Below, in pieces: positions 9,103 to 17,146 of a stretch of DNA of 64,000 nt. Where the stretch lies: positions 1 through 64,000 of the forward strand of contig JAUYMU010000005.1 of NCBI GenBank assembly GCA_030698405.1, read 5' to 3'. Source of the DNA: Bacteroidota bacterium (GTDB lineage Bacteria; Bacteroidota; Bacteroidia; Bacteroidales; Prolixibacteraceae). The translations under genes were made by a program, and so were the position numbers. The notes below the pieces were generated by a model that did not search any database, had not been told where the DNA came from, and saw nothing but the letters and a program-made list of their open reading frames with translations. Within the stretch, counting starts at the first letter, position 1; each line of letters opens with the position of its first letter.

Positions 9103-10548
9103 TTATTGTTTCATTATCTTAATCTGCCGGATAGCTTTACTTGCATCCAGTATTTTCAAAAAGTAAACTCCTGGAGTTAATGCACTCAAATCTATTTGTT
9201 CTTTGAGCTTTTCAGTTAGCATCAAATTACCAACAATATCATATATTTCAATTCTTTCGATGCTCCTTCCTTGATAATCAATTGTCAGATATTTTTTGAC
9301 GGGATTTGGGTAGATCTTCAATTCTGGACCGTGAAGTGTGTTTATTCCTGTTGGAATGTCAGTAATTCCATGTTTTACACCATTGATGATTGAGCCGATC
9401 AGTGTACTTGAATATTCACCCCATGAATAAGATCCTTGAAATATCTGACCCGCTCTGGTTGAAAAACCAACAGATAAACTCATATCAAATCCCATACGTA
9501 CATCACATGTCGATATATCTAAAGAAAAACCATCAAAACCATAATTAACAAATGTAATGGTGTCTTCGTTCTCAATTTTCAGTTCCAAAGAGCCTAGAAA
9601 GAATATATCTGATATTGGGTCAGTGCTGAATTTTGTTCCGACCCAACTGGTTTGGTTGCTTACGATTTTTCCTTCATTTTTTCGCAAATGGAATTTTGAG
9701 TAATTATTGGTAAATTCAAAAACGCCCTTCTCGTCAAAATTCGTTTGTCTAAATTGGTAAAACACTGAGTCGCTTGACAAATAGCTGTATTTGATGGTAT
9801 CAATGTGATATTTTGTATATCCACGTTGTTGAATATCCCAGGGGTCAGAATAATCGCACCAATATAAAATATCGCCCGCGTTTAAGTGAAAATAATCATT
9901 GAAATCAGGTTGGACATATCCTTTCGAGATGCTATTTTTACTGTATCCAATCAATTCAAAATACTGTGGTTGTTGATAATACAAGATAGAATAATAATGG
10001 AATGCACTAAATGGTAAAAACTTCGTAAATCCATACGATTTTGAAAGAATAAACTCAACAGAGTCAAAACCTGTTCCACTGCACTTAAAAGTTTTAATAG
10101 AATCGGGTTCTCCAAAAATATCCATCATCCCAACTTCAGTGCACCTGATTGTTATTCCGTTAATTACCCATGATTCATTTAATTTACAAAAAGGCTTAAA
10201 AATAAAGGTGTCAAGTTTTGAGTCAAAACTACTTATAAACAATAAAGAATCACCTGTCATTAAAAGACTGTCAATTTTATTGGAATTTTTCGCCCAGTAC
10301 ATTTTATTGGCTGTTTGCCTTAAGTTAAAATTACATACATCTTCCAATTCCGATTTAGCATTGAAGTACAAAAGCTGAAGGTTTCCAATGCTTTTGGTCG
10401 AATCCATTAAGAAACTCTCAACTTTTATCGAGGTTTCATTCTGCTGCTTGAAATAACTATTCTGATTTTTAGGAAAAGGATTCCAACTTTGCGAGAAAGC
10501 CAATTGACTTGTAATCAGAAAGAGGACTGACAGGAAGTTTTGTCTCAT
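9103..10548 (-). CDS. Secreted protein with type IX secretion (type A) C-terminal sorting domain
   Basis: I choose the ATG at 10548 because it directly starts a good signal peptide (MRQNFLSVLFLITSQLAFSQ); an upstream in-frame start adds 12 basic residues. The body of about 400 residues is tyrosine- and serine-rich beta sequence that I do not recognise. The last 75 residues form a type A sorting domain: LKIYPNPVKKYLTI, IEIYDIVGNLM, LTPGVYFLKI, IRQIKIMKQ. This sends the protein through the T9SS to the surface or medium. It ends 12 bases upstream of the macroglobulin start on the same strand, so the two may be cotranscribed. Confidence 0.85.
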   Translation of the reverse strand: MRQNFLSVLFLITSQLAFSQSWNPFPKNQNSYFKQQNETSIKVESFLMDSTKSIGNLQLLYFNAKSELEDVCNFNLRQTANKMYWAKNSNKIDSLLMTGDSLLFISSFDSKLDTFIFKPFCKLNESWVINGITIRCTEVGMMDIFGEPDSIKTFKCSGTGFDSVEFILSKSYGFTKFLPFSAFHYYSILYYQQPQYFELIGYSKNSISKGYVQPDFNDYFHLNAGDILYWCDYSDPWDIQQRGYTKYHIDTIKYSYLSSDSVFYQFRQTNFDEKGVFEFTNNYSKFHLRKNEGKIVSNQTSWVGTKFSTDPISDIFFLGSLELKIENEDTITFVNYGFDGFSLDISTCDVRMGFDMSLSVGFSTRAGQIFQGSYSWGEYSSTLIGSIINGVKHGITDIPTGINTLHGPELKIYPNPVKKYLTIDYQGRSIERIEIYDIVGNLMLTEKLKEQIDLSALTPGVYFLKILDASKAIRQIKIMKQ

Positions 10549-10746
10549 AATTAGCATCTTGCGTATTTTAATTCTGAATTCCACTAGCCAAAGTTTTTAG
10601 GAACTATAAAGTTAATCTTCTTGAGTTAACCAACTGTTCTAATTAACCTTGAAATTAGCAATAAAACTGTCCTGAAAATAATATTTAGGCTTGGCAGGAA
10701 TATCAATTATGATGCCATGGAACTGTTGTTTAAGAATTAAACCAAA

Positions 10747-10825
10747 TAGGCACATAGGACTCATAGATTATTTTTCTATGTGACCTATCCCGAGCATTCG
10801 GGACAAGTTGTGCCTATGTGGTTAT
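10747..10825. repeat. Bacteroidota-type intergenic repeat (CACATAG/CTATGTG) in the gap 10549-10855
   Basis: The 307-base gap holds AGGCACATAG on the left and TGCCTATGTG on the right as inverted arms, with an inner CATAGA..TCTATG hairpin. A second hairpin, TCCCGAGCATTCGGGA (10788-10803), appears inserted in the right half. Similar CACATAGG/CCTATGTG elements are scattered between genes in this phylum. No ORF is supported in the gap. Confidence 0.55.
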
Positions 10826-10855
10826 TTTCTCAGAGGTAGAAAAGAAGATACGATT

Positions 10856-11785
10856 CTAATGGCTGTCAATTCCTTCAATCATGTAAATGGAATGTTCGGC
10901 GGTGGGTAAAATCTCCTTGCAATATTCGGTGACAGCTTTTACGCTTCCGGGCAGGCAGTAAATCAAGGTTTTTCCTGAAACGCCTGCAATTCCCCGACTA
11001 AGCAAAGCAGCTGGTTTTTCCATGCCGTATTTGACCCGAATCAGTTCCATGATTCCCGGGATTTCTCTTTCAAGCAAAGGGCGAACGGTTTCCGGAGCAA
11101 AATCCCGCGGTCCGATCCCGGTTCCTCCGGTCGTAAAAACCACGTCAACCTGTTGTGAGATGGCAGATTTAATCAGTTGTGTAAGTTGTTCGGGATCATC
11201 CGGAATCAGATGATGGATGAATTCGGTCGGGCGGTTGATTCCAGCGAAAAAAGTTTCGGACAGGAGTTTTATTTGCGGGCCGCTTTTGTCGGCATATTCA
11301 CCGGCGCTGGCGCGGTCGCTCAGGGTTATGATGTGGATATTTATTACTTTCCGTAGATAGTTCAGCTTGTCGCCGGCCTTTAAATTTCCGTTTCGGATGA
11401 CTCTGGCAAAAATTCCTTCCTTTGGCATCACACAATTACCTACTTCGCGGAAAATAGAACAGTTGTCGCCGTGGCATTTTTTGCCGATCTGGGTCACTTC
11501 CAGTTCAATTTCTTCATTCATGAACCGGTCTAACGGTTTGCATTCGTGCAGTAAAAGTCCTTCAGTAGTAATGTTTTCGGCAAATTCACCGTATTTGATA
11601 GTGCGACCAGCCTCTTCAGAAAACCTGTTGATACTTTCGGTTGCCAGCATACTTACCTGCCGGTGCCATTTTCCTGAATGGGCATCACCGACGACTCCAA
11701 TTTCAGTAAGTTCAATGGATTCGACCGGTTTTTTTACCGTTCCTTTTTTTGTGGAAGTGTTGACCGAAAGGATTTTGATATTCAT
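10856..11785 (-). CDS. MOSC domain - MogA/MoaB fusion, molybdenum cofactor synthesis
   Basis: A two-domain protein of 309 residues. Residues 1-145 form a MOSC domain (IGVVGDAHSGKWHRQVSML, the cysteine-rich KKCHGDNCS and VMPKEGIFARV), a fold that handles sulphur or molybdopterin. Residues 150-309 form a MogA/MoaB domain (ITLSDRASAGEYADKSGP, TTGGTGIGPRDFAPE, LPGSVKAV), which adenylylates molybdopterin before metal insertion. The start overlaps the moaC stop by 4 bases, indicating translational coupling in the Moco operon. Joining the two activities suggests channelling of the cofactor. It is the last gene of the leftward operon. Confidence 0.9.
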   Translation of the reverse strand: MNIKILSVNTSTKKGTVKKPVESIELTEIGVVGDAHSGKWHRQVSMLATESINRFSEEAGRTIKYGEFAENITTEGLLLHECKPLDRFMNEEIELEVTQIGKKCHGDNCSIFREVGNCVMPKEGIFARVIRNGNLKAGDKLNYLRKVINIHIITLSDRASAGEYADKSGPQIKLLSETFFAGINRPTEFIHHLIPDDPEQLTQLIKSAISQQVDVVFTTGGTGIGPRDFAPETVRPLLEREIPGIMELIRVKYGMEKPAALLSRGIAGVSGKTLIYCLPGSVKAVTEYCKEILPTAEHSIYMIEGIDSH

Positions 11786-12237
11786 AGTTGTTGTTGTTTT
11801 GTTTTGCTGATTAACCTGATATTTTCAATCACCATTTCTTTGTCCACTGCTTTGCACATGTCGTAAACGGTGAGCAGTGCCACATTGACACCGGTGAGCG
11901 CTTCCATTTCAACACCGGTTTTGCCGAAACACAATGTTGTACATTCGGCCAAAACTCCATTTTCCTGAAGGGTGCATTTTACATCGATCTTCCAGAGTTG
12001 CAGCGGGTGACAAAGCGGAATCAATTCGCCGGTTCTTTTGGCTCCCTGAATTCCTGCAATTTCTGCGACCGTCAGCACATCGCCTTTTTTCATTTGGTTC
12101 TGGCGGATCAATTCTATGGTTTCAGGCTGAAGCCGGATAAAACCAGTGGCTACAGCTTCGCGTTCCTGATCAGGCTTCTGGCTGACATCAACCATTTTTG
12201 CCTTTCCTTTTTCGTCGGTATGTGATAGTTTTTTCAT
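11782..12237 (-). CDS. moaC: Cyclic pyranopterin monophosphate synthase
   Basis: Acts with MoaA in the first step of molybdenum cofactor synthesis, converting 3',8-cyclo-dihydro-GTP to cyclic pyranopterin monophosphate. The 151 residues are close to the normal 155-160. Family marks are MVDVSQKPDQEREAVATG near the start, PLCHPLQL in the centre, and the C-terminal GVEMEALTGVNVALLTVYD followed by KAVDK, which carries the catalytic lysine and aspartate. The start overlaps the moaA stop by 4 bases, and its own stop overlaps the next start. Confidence 0.96.
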   Translation of the reverse strand: MKKLSHTDEKGKAKMVDVSQKPDQEREAVATGFIRLQPETIELIRQNQMKKGDVLTVAEIAGIQGAKRTGELIPLCHPLQLWKIDVKCTLQENGVLAECTTLCFGKTGVEMEALTGVNVALLTVYDMCKAVDKEMVIENIRLISKTKQQQL

Positions 12238-13031
12238 CCTCCAATGTTGTAAAATTCTCCTGATTGATTATATGTTCCGCTTTTCGGCTTGTTCCCCAAA
12301 GCCAGGTTCAAGGCTTCCTGATGTCCCAGTTTGCGGATATTGTAACTTAAATCGCTGAACAGGCAGGGTTTGATGTCGCCGTTGGCCAGCAGTCGAACCC
12401 GGTTACATTTTTTGCAATTTCCGCCTTCACCGCCTTCAACCGTTGAGAATTCGCCGGTTTTGAGATTCATCTGGTGAATAAAACGAAGACTGAGTCCACG
12501 GCTTTCGCAAAAATGTTTTAATTTTTCAGTCTCATCGTTGGGTTGTCCAAGCAAAACACAATTGATTTTGATAGGTTCCAATCCGGCATTACGCGCTGCA
12601 TCTATTCCTTCCAGAACCTTCGCCAAATCACCGTTTCGGGTAATCTGGCAATATTGTTCGGGATTTACGGTATCAAGGCTGATGTTGATCCGGTTCAGCC
12701 CTGCTTTTTTTAGATCAACGGCATGTTCCGAAAGTAAAATTCCATTGGTGGTCATCGACAAATCTTCGAGTCCGTCAATTGCGGCGAGCATTGCAACCAG
12801 TTTGACGATATCTTTTCGAACCAATGGTTCACCGCCAGTCAGCCGAACTTTGGTAATTCCGTTCTCAACTGCCATTCGGGTAAAATCAGTGATTTCCTCG
12901 AAGCTTAAAATATCGGCGCGATTAAGCAGTTGAATGCCTTCTTCCGGCATACAATAAGTGCAGCGAAGGTTGCAGCGGTCGGTAACCGAAATGCGCAAAT
13001 AGTTGATTTGTCGGTTAAAGTGGTCGAACAT
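12234..13031 (-). CDS. moaA: GTP 3',8-cyclase, short form
   Basis: A radical SAM enzyme that rearranges GTP at the start of molybdenum cofactor synthesis. The N-terminal cluster motif is CNLRCTYC (Cys20, 24, 27), followed by TGGEPLVRKD. The C-terminal second cluster uses Cys206, Cys209 (GNCKKCNRVRL) and Cys223 (KPCLF). The C-terminus ends in the Gly-Gly needed for activity in relatives (FYNIGG). At 265 residues it is about 55-60 shorter than the common form. The missing part lies between LRFI and the second cluster, but the frame is intact and all key residues remain, so I take it as a genuine short variant. Confidence 0.93.
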   Translation of the reverse strand: MFDHFNRQINYLRISVTDRCNLRCTYCMPEEGIQLLNRADILSFEEITDFTRMAVENGITKVRLTGGEPLVRKDIVKLVAMLAAIDGLEDLSMTTNGILLSEHAVDLKKAGLNRINISLDTVNPEQYCQITRNGDLAKVLEGIDAARNAGLEPIKINCVLLGQPNDETEKLKHFCESRGLSLRFIHQMNLKTGEFSTVEGGEGGNCKKCNRVRLLANGDIKPCLFSDLSYNIRKLGHQEALNLALGNKPKSGTYNQSGEFYNIGG

Positions 13032-14190
13032 CTACAATTTCTCCTTTTTTGATTTCAGTTTTTTCGGCTGGAATTGAAATGTACCCGAATGCCTGGTGAT
13101 AGGCGTGAATATGCGCTGAACCATGATAGGCAATCATTTGCACTTCATTTTGATCGTTTATCTGAACCGGTAAACATTCTTCTCTGTCAGTTCTTTTTCT
13201 GCTGAAATCCCGGCTCATGGCCATTGGCAACCGAATTTCAGTCTGTTTATAATTCATCAACTTCCGGAGAAATGGCTTTGCGAAAACTTCGAATTGAATG
13301 AACGACGAAACAGGGTTTCCGGGAAGTCCGATGATGTATTTGTTCCCTTTTGAAGCAAAAGTGGTGTGCTGTCCGGGTTTGATGCTGATTTTGCTGAAAT
13401 GAATTTCGAAGCCCAGCTCCAGAATAATTTTGGGTACAAAATCGAAATCGCCTACCGAAACTCCTCCTGAAAGGATGGTCACATTGCTTTCGTTAACCGA
13501 TTTCTGAATGATTTGTTTGGTGAGTTGTTCATCGTCGGACACAATTCCGTAGTAATTTACCGGGAACCCACTTGTTTTTGCCTGCGCAAAAAGCTGAGGC
13601 CCGTTTGAATTGCGTATCTGAGATGTTTTTGGATTTTCTTCAGGATTGACCAGTTCCGAGCCTGTTGAAATAATTCCCACCAAAGGATTTTTATAAACAA
13701 GCGGAGAAACGCATCCGACCGAAGCCAGCATGGCAATGTGCTGAGGTTTTAGCTGAGTTCCTGAACTTAAAACCAGATCACCTTCTTTGAGGTCTTCGCC
13801 TTTCAGGCAAATATTTGAATTGGTTTTTGTTCCGGTAAAAAGAATTTTTCCTGCGGAAACTTCTTCAGAATATTCAACCATAAAAACAGTGTCGGCGCCT
13901 TCAGGAACCTGCGCCCCGGTCATTATTTTGCTGCATTGATCTGGACCAATTGTTTCGGTTGGTGTTTTTCCTGCCGGAATAATTTCGAGAACGGAAAGCT
14001 CTGTTCCCAAATCTGCACGGCGACAGGCATAACCGTCCATGGCCGATTTGTTGAAAGGCGGCATATCGGCATCGGCGAATACATCCTTAACGAGTATGCG
14101 ATCTGCCGATTGCATAAAATCAACATTTTCAGTCTCTAGCAGAATCGCTTTTGAAAATGCAATTTCAATGGCTTGTTCAAGAGTAATCAT
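13015..14190 (-). CDS. moeA: Molybdopterin molybdenumtransferase
   Basis: Inserts molybdate into adenylylated molybdopterin. I use the ATG at 14190 (MITLEQAIEIAFSKA), since the only upstream alternative is a TTG. Family motifs: MPPFNKSAMDGYA, KIMTGAQVPEGADTVFMVE, ISTGSELV, SGGVSVGDFDFVP and GLPGNPVSSFIQFEVF. Length is about 391 residues, as expected. It overlaps moaA by 17 bases and the upstream mobB-like gene by 14, so it is fully embedded in the leftward Moco operon. Confidence 0.95.
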   Translation of the reverse strand: MITLEQAIEIAFSKAILLETENVDFMQSADRILVKDVFADADMPPFNKSAMDGYACRRADLGTELSVLEIIPAGKTPTETIGPDQCSKIMTGAQVPEGADTVFMVEYSEEVSAGKILFTGTKTNSNICLKGEDLKEGDLVLSSGTQLKPQHIAMLASVGCVSPLVYKNPLVGIISTGSELVNPEENPKTSQIRNSNGPQLFAQAKTSGFPVNYYGIVSDDEQLTKQIIQKSVNESNVTILSGGVSVGDFDFVPKIILELGFEIHFSKISIKPGQHTTFASKGNKYIIGLPGNPVSSFIQFEVFAKPFLRKLMNYKQTEIRLPMAMSRDFSRKRTDREECLPVQINDQNEVQMIAYHGSAHIHAYHQAFGYISIPAEKTEIKKGEIVDVRPL

Positions 14191-14725
14191 CTTGTTTCGT
14201 TTTCCAGGTCTGGTCAAAAGTTATGGCTGTGGGATCCAAACTGAATTGTCCACTGTCGGAAAAAACAACAACATCAGCCATTTCCTGCATTTTGAGTGCA
14301 GCAGTTTTGATCGTTTCGAATTTTTTCTGAATAAAAATAAAAAAAGCAGGTTCGAATTTTTTCCGTAAGGCTGCTGACTCAACAATTACTGCCTGTTCAG
14401 GATCAAATTGTTCTGAAACCAGTAAAAAAGCTTCTTTCAGGAAAGCATCAGTGGTTTGAATATAGAAAACCTTTTCGGCTCCGGCCTGAAGAAACAGTGA
14501 ACTGTCTTTTGGTAACGAAGCATCGGTTTCCTGAAATACGCGGTAATTTTCAGTAACGTGGAGGGGAATCAATCCGCTGGTCGGTTCATGAAAGTGGGGG
14601 GAAATTTTTATAGCGACCAATTTGTGACTGGCATTGTGTGCAATCACCCGGCGAATGAAACTTGTTTTGCCAACGTTTTGCTCTGAGCCTGAAACCAAAA
14701 GAATATTTTTTGAATTTTGTGTCAT
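14177..14725 (-). CDS. P-loop protein of the Moco operon, MobB-like
   Basis: A 182-residue protein with an N-terminal nucleotide-binding loop VSGSEQNVGKTSFIRR (Walker A GSEQNVGKTS). Later parts, AIKISPHFHEP and VIVESAAL, fit the substrate and switch positions of MobB-like GTPases. MobB assists attachment of GMP to molybdopterin. The match is partial, so the name rests mostly on being the first gene of a Moco operon and on the P-loop. It overlaps the start of moeA. Confidence 0.7.
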   Translation of the reverse strand: MTQNSKNILLVSGSEQNVGKTSFIRRVIAHNASHKLVAIKISPHFHEPTSGLIPLHVTENYRVFQETDASLPKDSSLFLQAGAEKVFYIQTTDAFLKEAFLLVSEQFDPEQAVIVESAALRKKFEPAFFIFIQKKFETIKTAALKMQEMADVVVFSDSGQFSLDPTAITFDQTWKTKQDDYS

Positions 14726-14741
14726 AAGAATAATTTTAAAT

Positions 14742-15320
14742 TTACTTTTTGTAAAAGTTCATTTGTTGCATATAATCCCAGGTACGATAAGGAATAAAAT
14801 GGCGGACATCTTTGCCTTCTTTAATGGAGTTTCGGATGAAGGTCGAAGATATTTCCATGAGCGGGGCATTGGCAATCTGAACGCGCGGATATTTTTTTGC
14901 ACTTTCAGGATTAAAACCATGACGCGGATATACAATGATGTCATAATTTTCAAGCAGAACGTCCGCATTTTTCCATTTGTGAATGTTCTCCAGATTGTCG
15001 GTTCCCATCAGGATAAAAAACTGGTGTGTCGGATATTTTTCGCTCATATATGCAAGCGTGTCGATCGTGTACGAAGGTTTGGGCAAATTGAATTCCACCT
15101 TCGAGGCGCGAAAACGAAGATCATCACCGATTGCACGGTTTACCAGCTCTAATCGCTGATAATCGTCCAACAGTGTTTTTTTCTTTTTCAACGGATTTTG
15201 CGGACTCACCACAAACCACAGCTGGTCGATTTCGGTGTATTCGACCATAAAGTTGGCAATGGCCATGTGTCCGACATGTATCGGGTTGAATGATCCAAAG
15301 TAGAGTCCGGTTTTTATCAT
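14742..15320 (-). CDS. nadD: Nicotinate-nucleotide adenylyltransferase
   Basis: Transfers AMP to nicotinate mononucleotide in NAD synthesis. I choose the ATG at 15320 (MIKTGLYFGSFNPIHVGH), because the family always begins with this strand; a longer frame upstream overlaps gmk and has no homologous look. Nucleotidyltransferase motif HVGH is near residue 16, and ISSTFIRNSI near the end is the second signature. The product of 192 residues is of normal size. It lies 35 bases downstream of gmk on the same strand. Confidence 0.95.
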   Translation of the reverse strand: MIKTGLYFGSFNPIHVGHMAIANFMVEYTEIDQLWFVVSPQNPLKKKKTLLDDYQRLELVNRAIGDDLRFRASKVEFNLPKPSYTIDTLAYMSEKYPTHQFFILMGTDNLENIHKWKNADVLLENYDIIVYPRHGFNPESAKKYPRVQIANAPLMEISSTFIRNSIKEGKDVRHFIPYRTWDYMQQMNFYKK

Positions 15321-15355
15321 GATTTTGGTTTCTAATAACAGGTTTGCATTGAATA

Positions 15356-15946
15356 TCAGCTTCTGGCGGCTTGCGGCTTGCAACTGGCAAGAAATTCGCG
15401 GATGCACTTTTCAGCTTCTGCAAAAGCTATTTCCAAATGTTCGTTGACGATGATGCAGTCGAACTGGCTGGCAAAAGTCAATTCATACCCGGCTTTTGCA
15501 ATCCGTTTTTCAATCACTTCCAAAGAATCAGTCGATCTTGAAACCAACCGGTTGCGCAATTCTTCCACCGAAGGCGGCTGAATAAACACGGCCAAAGCTT
15601 CGTTGCCGTAATACTTTTTAATGTTGCAACCGCCAACCACATCCACATCGAAAACGACATTTTTTCCGTTGTTTCGGATTCGTTCAACTTCTGATTTTAG
15701 CGTTCCGTAATAAGTTCCGGCATAAACTTCTTCCCATTCCAGAAATTCATTGTTCGCAATTTTATTCCTGAATTCTTCCGGAGTGAGAAAATAGTAATCT
15801 TTCCCGTCAGTTTCGGTATGCCGCATCCCGCGACTGGTGGCCGATATAGAGAATTCAAGGTTTAAATCCTTGTTGAGCAAATGGCGAACAATGGTTGTTT
15901 TACCTGCTCCTGATGGCGCTGAAAATATGATTAGTTTTCCCTGCAT
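15356..15946 (-). CDS. gmk: Guanylate kinase
   Basis: Phosphorylates GMP to GDP. Walker A is FSAPSGAGKTT (residues 8-18). The GMP-binding region carries TSRGMRHTETDGKDYYF and the FLEWEEVYAGTYYGT segment. The lid is RNRLVSRSTDS. The 196 residues are typical, except that the last few (CKPQAARS) look like translated repeat sequence added to the C-terminus. It lies between yicC and nadD, a common Bacteroidota order. Confidence 0.96.
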   Translation of the reverse strand: MQGKLIIFSAPSGAGKTTIVRHLLNKDLNLEFSISATSRGMRHTETDGKDYYFLTPEEFRNKIANNEFLEWEEVYAGTYYGTLKSEVERIRNNGKNVVFDVDVVGGCNIKKYYGNEALAVFIQPPSVEELRNRLVSRSTDSLEVIEKRIAKAGYELTFASQFDCIIVNEHLEIAFAEAEKCIREFLASCKPQAARS

Positions 15947-15956
15947 AAAAGAGTTT

Positions 15957-15976
15957 CGGCTTCGACAAGCTCAGCC
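15957..15976. repeat. REP-like element (CTTCGACAAGCTCAG)
   Basis: CGGCTTCGACAAGCTCAGCC lies in the 139-base gap between yicC and gmk. The same core recurs, inverted, inside hsdS (62948-62996). Such CTTCGACAAGCTCA units are widespread REP-like repeats in Bacteroidota. The rest of the gap is A/T-rich with short TTATT/GAAATT repeats and no gene. Confidence 0.6.
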
Positions 15977-16085
15977 AGCGGCTCGCTAATCGACATTGCC
16001 TGAATTTGAGATTGTTTCTTATTCCTTATTTTTTGTTTCTTATTTCGAAATTGGTTATTGGAAATTCGACATTGGATATTTTGCA

Positions 16086-16964
16086 TTAAAGCACATTCAA
16101 AACCTGTTCCTTGATTTTTTCCAGGTTGTCTTTCATTTGTACCACAATGCGCTGAAGGTTGCTTTCGTTGGCTTTTGAACCTAATGTGTTGATTTCGCGG
16201 CCTATTTCCTGAGCGATAAAACCCAGTTTTCTTCCTGAAGGTTCTGATTCATCCATCATGGTTTCGGTAAAATAGCTGCAATGGTTGGTCAGGCGCACTT
16301 TTTCTTCGTTGATGTCGAGTTTTTCCATGTAGTAAATCAACTCCTGTTCAAAGCGGTTTTTGTCAACATTGCCATTCAGTTGCAATGCATCCAAACTGTC
16401 TTTTATTTTGGTCTTTACATTTTCCATCCGCTGATTTTCGAAAGGTTCAACCTGTTTCAGCAGATCCAGAATGTTGGCGATATTGGCTACAATGTCGGTT
16501 TTAAGCGCCAGCCCTTCCTGATCGCGGAATTTATTGAGTTCTTCCAGCGTTTTGACTAGGTTTTCACGAACTACCAGCCATTCCGATTCGTCGAGTTCAT
16601 CGTACACCATTTTTATGGTTTCGGGTAAGCGCAAAATGCTCTCCATGATGTTTCCATTCACTTCGAGCCCCAATTCCTGATAAACATCGCTGAGCTGACG
16701 GTAATAATCCTTGACAATTGCAGCATTGATTCTGGAAGTGCTTTCAGCTCCCAGATTGTCGAGATAAAGCGCAAAATCAACTTTTCCGCGGGTGAGCATT
16801 TCGGACATCAGGCGGCGGATTTCAATGTCTTTTTCGCGGTACATCGCCGGAATCCGGGTATTGATATCTAGTTGTTTGCTGTTAAGCGACTTAATTTCGA
16901 GGGTAATTTTTTTGTTTCCTACTTCGAATTCGGTTTTCCCAAATCCTGTCATTGATCTGATCAT
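16086..16964 (-). CDS. yicC: YicC-family endoribonuclease
   Basis: A 292-residue protein opening with MIRSMTGFGK, the hallmark N-terminus, then EIKSLNSKQLDIN. The C-terminal DUF1732 part contains RLTNHCSYFTETM, GRKLGFIAQEIGREINTLGSKAN and the closing VVQMKDNLEKIKEQVLNVL. Characterised relatives are ribonucleases that act on structured RNA or small RNAs. It is the first gene of the yicC-gmk-nadD run. The start is fixed by the conserved M-I-R-S-M-T-G-F-G. Confidence 0.94.
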   Translation of the reverse strand: MIRSMTGFGKTEFEVGNKKITLEIKSLNSKQLDINTRIPAMYREKDIEIRRLMSEMLTRGKVDFALYLDNLGAESTSRINAAIVKDYYRQLSDVYQELGLEVNGNIMESILRLPETIKMVYDELDESEWLVVRENLVKTLEELNKFRDQEGLALKTDIVANIANILDLLKQVEPFENQRMENVKTKIKDSLDALQLNGNVDKNRFEQELIYYMEKLDINEEKVRLTNHCSYFTETMMDESEPSGRKLGFIAQEIGREINTLGSKANESNLQRIVVQMKDNLEKIKEQVLNVL

Positions 16965-17026
16965 TTGTGAATAATTTAAGTCGATAAAGATAGGAGTTTG
17001 GTTTCGATTGGCAAGAAGTGAGCTTG

Positions 17027-17067
17027 TAAACTTATAAAACGATGACGAACAGTATTTTATAAGTTTA
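17027..17067. promoter_or_regulatory. 13-bp perfect inverted repeat upstream of the methyltransferase
   Basis: TAAACTTATAAAA (17027-17039) and TTTTATAAGTTTA (17055-17067) are perfect inverted copies separated by 15 bases. They sit between the divergent yicC and methyltransferase genes, about 36 bases upstream of a likely -7 box. The layout suits a dimeric repressor site controlling the restriction pair or yicC. The stem is A/T-only, so an RNA terminator is unlikely. Confidence 0.5.
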
Positions 17068-17102
17068 TTAATTGGATCTTAAATTTTCGTGCTTAAATTT
17101 CT

Positions 17103-17110
17103 TAATTTTG
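17103..17110 (+). promoter_or_regulatory. Bacteroidota -7 promoter element for the methyltransferase
   Basis: TAATTTTG matches the TAnnTTTG consensus of the Bacteroidota primary sigma factor. It lies 37 bases upstream of the chosen ATG (17147) and supports that start over the one at 17072, which would place the promoter inside the coding region. Confidence 0.55.
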
Positions 17111-17146
17111 TTTCAATTCCCACCAGAATTGAAATATTATTTGGCA

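Noticed and set aside
12234-13031. MoaA as a truncated pseudogene
   Set aside because: The frame is intact, both cluster motifs and the C-terminal Gly-Gly are present, and the gene is coupled to its neighbours, so a short functional form is more likely.
14742-15407. Longer start for nadD with 29 extra residues
   Set aside because: The extra part overlaps gmk in another frame and the conserved enzyme starts at the ATG at 15320.
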